From: an uncultured Bacteroidales bacterium
GTDB lineage: Bacteria; Bacteroidota; Bacteroidia; Bacteroidales; Bacteroidaceae
Length of the DNA stretch: 53,726 bases
Assembly (NCBI GenBank): GCA_902779315.1
Contig: CACZBC010000032.1
Coordinates: forward strand, 1 to 53,726
Direction: 5' to 3'
Made by a program: the position numbers and the translations under genes. The notes beneath the pieces are model-generated. The model did no database searches. It had not been told where the DNA came from and was given only the letters and a program-made list of their open reading frames with translations. This document shows positions 52,575 to 53,726 of this stretch, one piece after another. The stretch's first letter is position 1. Every line of letters starts with the position of its first letter.

Positions 52575-53146
52575 ATTGCTTTTGAGTTTGAATTGAAATA
52601 CTTTCTTATTTTCCCCACCGACTGCTTCAGGTGGGTGTGGACGGTCTGGCGACTGACATTCAGCACTTCGGCCACTTCCTGGCAGGTCATCTCTCGTAGG
52701 TAACGCAACCGGAAGACATTCTGCTCCATCGGTGACAGGTTGTCCTGCACGTAGCGCATCAGTTCTTCCATCTGCATTTGCTCTACCGCTGTATTGTCGC
52801 TAATAAGTGTATCAGCATCCTCGGTAAGCAGGCGTGCAAAGCGTTCTCGCACCTGTTTGTGCTGCAACACATTCAAACAACGATGATGCACACTCGCCAA
52901 GAGGAATGCTTTTGCATTGTCTGCCCTCATCACTACCTTGCCGCTAAGCAGACTGGCGAACACATCACTCACTACATCCTTGCTCTCCGCTTCATCGAAG
53001 AGCAACGTGAGTGCCAGATGATACATCTGCGTGTAGTGTGTCTTGAACAGACTTTCGATTTGACTCCGTCCAATTCCTCCTTGCTCGGCAGAGTTGATGC
53101 GAACATCACTCTGCGCTCGCTCGTTCGTCATTTCTTTTCGTGTCAT
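52571..53146 (-). CDS. ECF RNA polymerase sigma factor
   Basis: A 191-residue sigma-70 family protein with region 2 (LFKTHYTQMYHLALTLLFDEAESKDVVSDVFASL) and region 4 HTH (MTCQEVAEVLNVSRQTVHTHLKQSVGKI). Length and layout match the Bacteroidota ECF sigma factors that drive receptor operons in response to an imported ligand. It is the first gene of the operon; I could not find a clear TAnnTTTG box upstream (TACATTTT near 53173 is one mismatch away), which fits autoregulation by its own product. Confidence 0.93.
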   Translation of the reverse strand: MTRKEMTNERAQSDVRINSAEQGGIGRSQIESLFKTHYTQMYHLALTLLFDEAESKDVVSDVFASLLSGKVVMRADNAKAFLLASVHHRCLNVLQHKQVRERFARLLTEDADTLISDNTAVEQMQMEELMRYVQDNLSPMEQNVFRLRYLREMTCQEVAEVLNVSRQTVHTHLKQSVGKIRKYFNSNSKAI

Positions 53147-53247
53147 ACACTTATAATACAGTTCAGACGAAGAAAATGTAAAGCGGAAATGTGATTATTT
53201 TCAATTCAAACTCAAAATTCCTTTATTTTGGGGCGTATTTTCAACTA

Positions 53248-53269
53248 AATCGGGCGAAGATGCCCGATT
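53248..53269 (-). terminator. Hairpin after the Abi gene
   Basis: AATCGGGC and GCCCGATT form an 8-bp stem around a six-base loop about 30 bases past the Abi stop. The T-tract is weak (TTTAGTT), so this is only a probable terminator. Confidence 0.5.
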
Positions 53270-53299
53270 ATCATCCTCGCCCGTCTTGTATAATTGTGT

Positions 53300-53725
53300 C
53301 TATTGCCATAGCGGTTCATTTTCCCACCCACGAGGGAAGCCCATTGCGTTGATGTCAATGGACGGGTAGGAACTGAGTAGGGCATCAATCTTTGCCTTCA
53401 TGTCGTTGTTCGGAGAAATGATGTCAAGGAAGTATTTAATGATACAGAGACTGAAATAGGCTTTCTTTTGGTTGACTGGAATTGCGATCCAAGGACGCGC
53501 CATACGTCGCTGAGTCAAAACCCTCAAAGCAAATGTACGGTTCCATACGCGAGCGTGATGACCGCAGTTGTTTCTGGCAACAGTGATAATCGTCATCCAT
53601 GAGTTAAAGACTGGCACTCCCAGGGAGAACTCTTGTGCTATCTTCTTTCGAATCTGGTTGCTCCTGATGTTATCGTATATCCTTGTCAGCACACCTAATG
53701 GAAGTATCTCAGCCAACATCCAAGA
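53300..53725 (-). CDS. Abi_2-family (AbiD/AbiF-like) protein, truncated at the window edge
   Basis: The C-terminal 142 residues of an Abi_2 protein; the frame runs off the right edge, so the ATG at 53719 is internal, not the start. Family features are WMLAEILPLGVLTRIYDNIRSN, the NCGHHARVWNR block (usually N-x-x-AHHxRLWN), SLCIIKYFLDIISPNN and the end YPSIDINAMGFPRGWENEPLW. Members are linked to phage abortive infection in Lactococcus, and the HEPN-like fold with RxxxxH-type residues suggests RNA cleavage. It is oriented with the sigma operon but separated by 150 bases and a hairpin. Confidence 0.85.
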   Translation of the reverse strand, partial: SWMLAEILPLGVLTRIYDNIRSNQIRKKIAQEFSLGVPVFNSWMTIITVARNNCGHHARVWNRTFALRVLTQRRMARPWIAIPVNQKKAYFSLCIIKYFLDIISPNNDMKAKIDALLSSYPSIDINAMGFPRGWENEPLWQ

Positions 53726-53726
53726 A

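Overview
The window is about 53.7 kb from a member of the Bacteroidota, most likely a Prevotella-like gut or rumen Bacteroidales. Three things support this. Many genes are preceded by the Bacteroidota promoter (TAnnTTTG at -7, often with TTTG exactly 19 bases upstream). The secreted proteins end in short C-terminal tails of the form YNLxGQRVxxxQKGIYIxNGKK. The gene content is dominated by secreted polysaccharide-degrading enzymes, with an ECF sigma / anti-sigma-like / TonB-dependent receptor operon. No rRNA, tRNA, IS transposase or CRISPR array was seen.

Layout. 1-121: tail of an unrecognised gene. 291-12931 (minus): a papain-like protease with LamG/PKD modules, a giant discoidin-domain protein, and a double esterase (SGNH plus alpha/beta hydrolase). 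13124-23638 (plus): a paralogue of the giant protein, a 49-residue peptide gene, a GH27 alpha-galactosidase and a DUF3472 protein. 23703-24880 (minus): a PadR regulator and a PspC-domain membrane protein with a visible operator. 25452-30407 (plus): alkaline phosphatase, GH43 with FG-GAP repeats, and a coiled-coil protein overlapping it by 4 bases. 30424-32664 (minus): GH92 alpha-mannosidase. 32786-35485 (plus): a double discoidin protein and a pair of unknown envelope proteins. 35480-40150 (minus): POT transporter, NhaC antiporter and GH32 fructanase in one operon, divergent from a SulP anion transporter (40261-41994). 42153-48551: divergent PL11 rhamnogalacturonan lyase and GH29 fucosidase. 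48552-49368: repeat-rich gap with a small HTH reading frame. 49369-53146 (minus): sigma, anti-sigma-like and receptor genes with 4-base overlaps. 53300-end (minus): truncated Abi_2-family gene.

The enzymes point to breakdown of plant pectin side chains (PL11, GH43, GH27, GH29, esterases), fructans (GH32) and mannose-containing glycans (GH92). Seven large secreted proteins share the same kind of C-terminal tail, and discoidin-like modules recur in five genes, so they may share an export route and a carbohydrate target.

The most unusual structure is non-coding. Six intergenic arrays share a 22-bp unit (core GTGTGACGTTTGCAA) repeated without spacers at an exact 22-bp period. All six have the same orientation, and several carry array-specific variants that suggest local homogenisation. 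A second layer is a set of heptanucleotide tandem repeats (AATGTTC, CTTCAAT, AACTATG, TGTAACC, TGAYGAG) in promoter regions, across a start codon, and inside one coding sequence. I do not recognise the 22-bp family as a named element.
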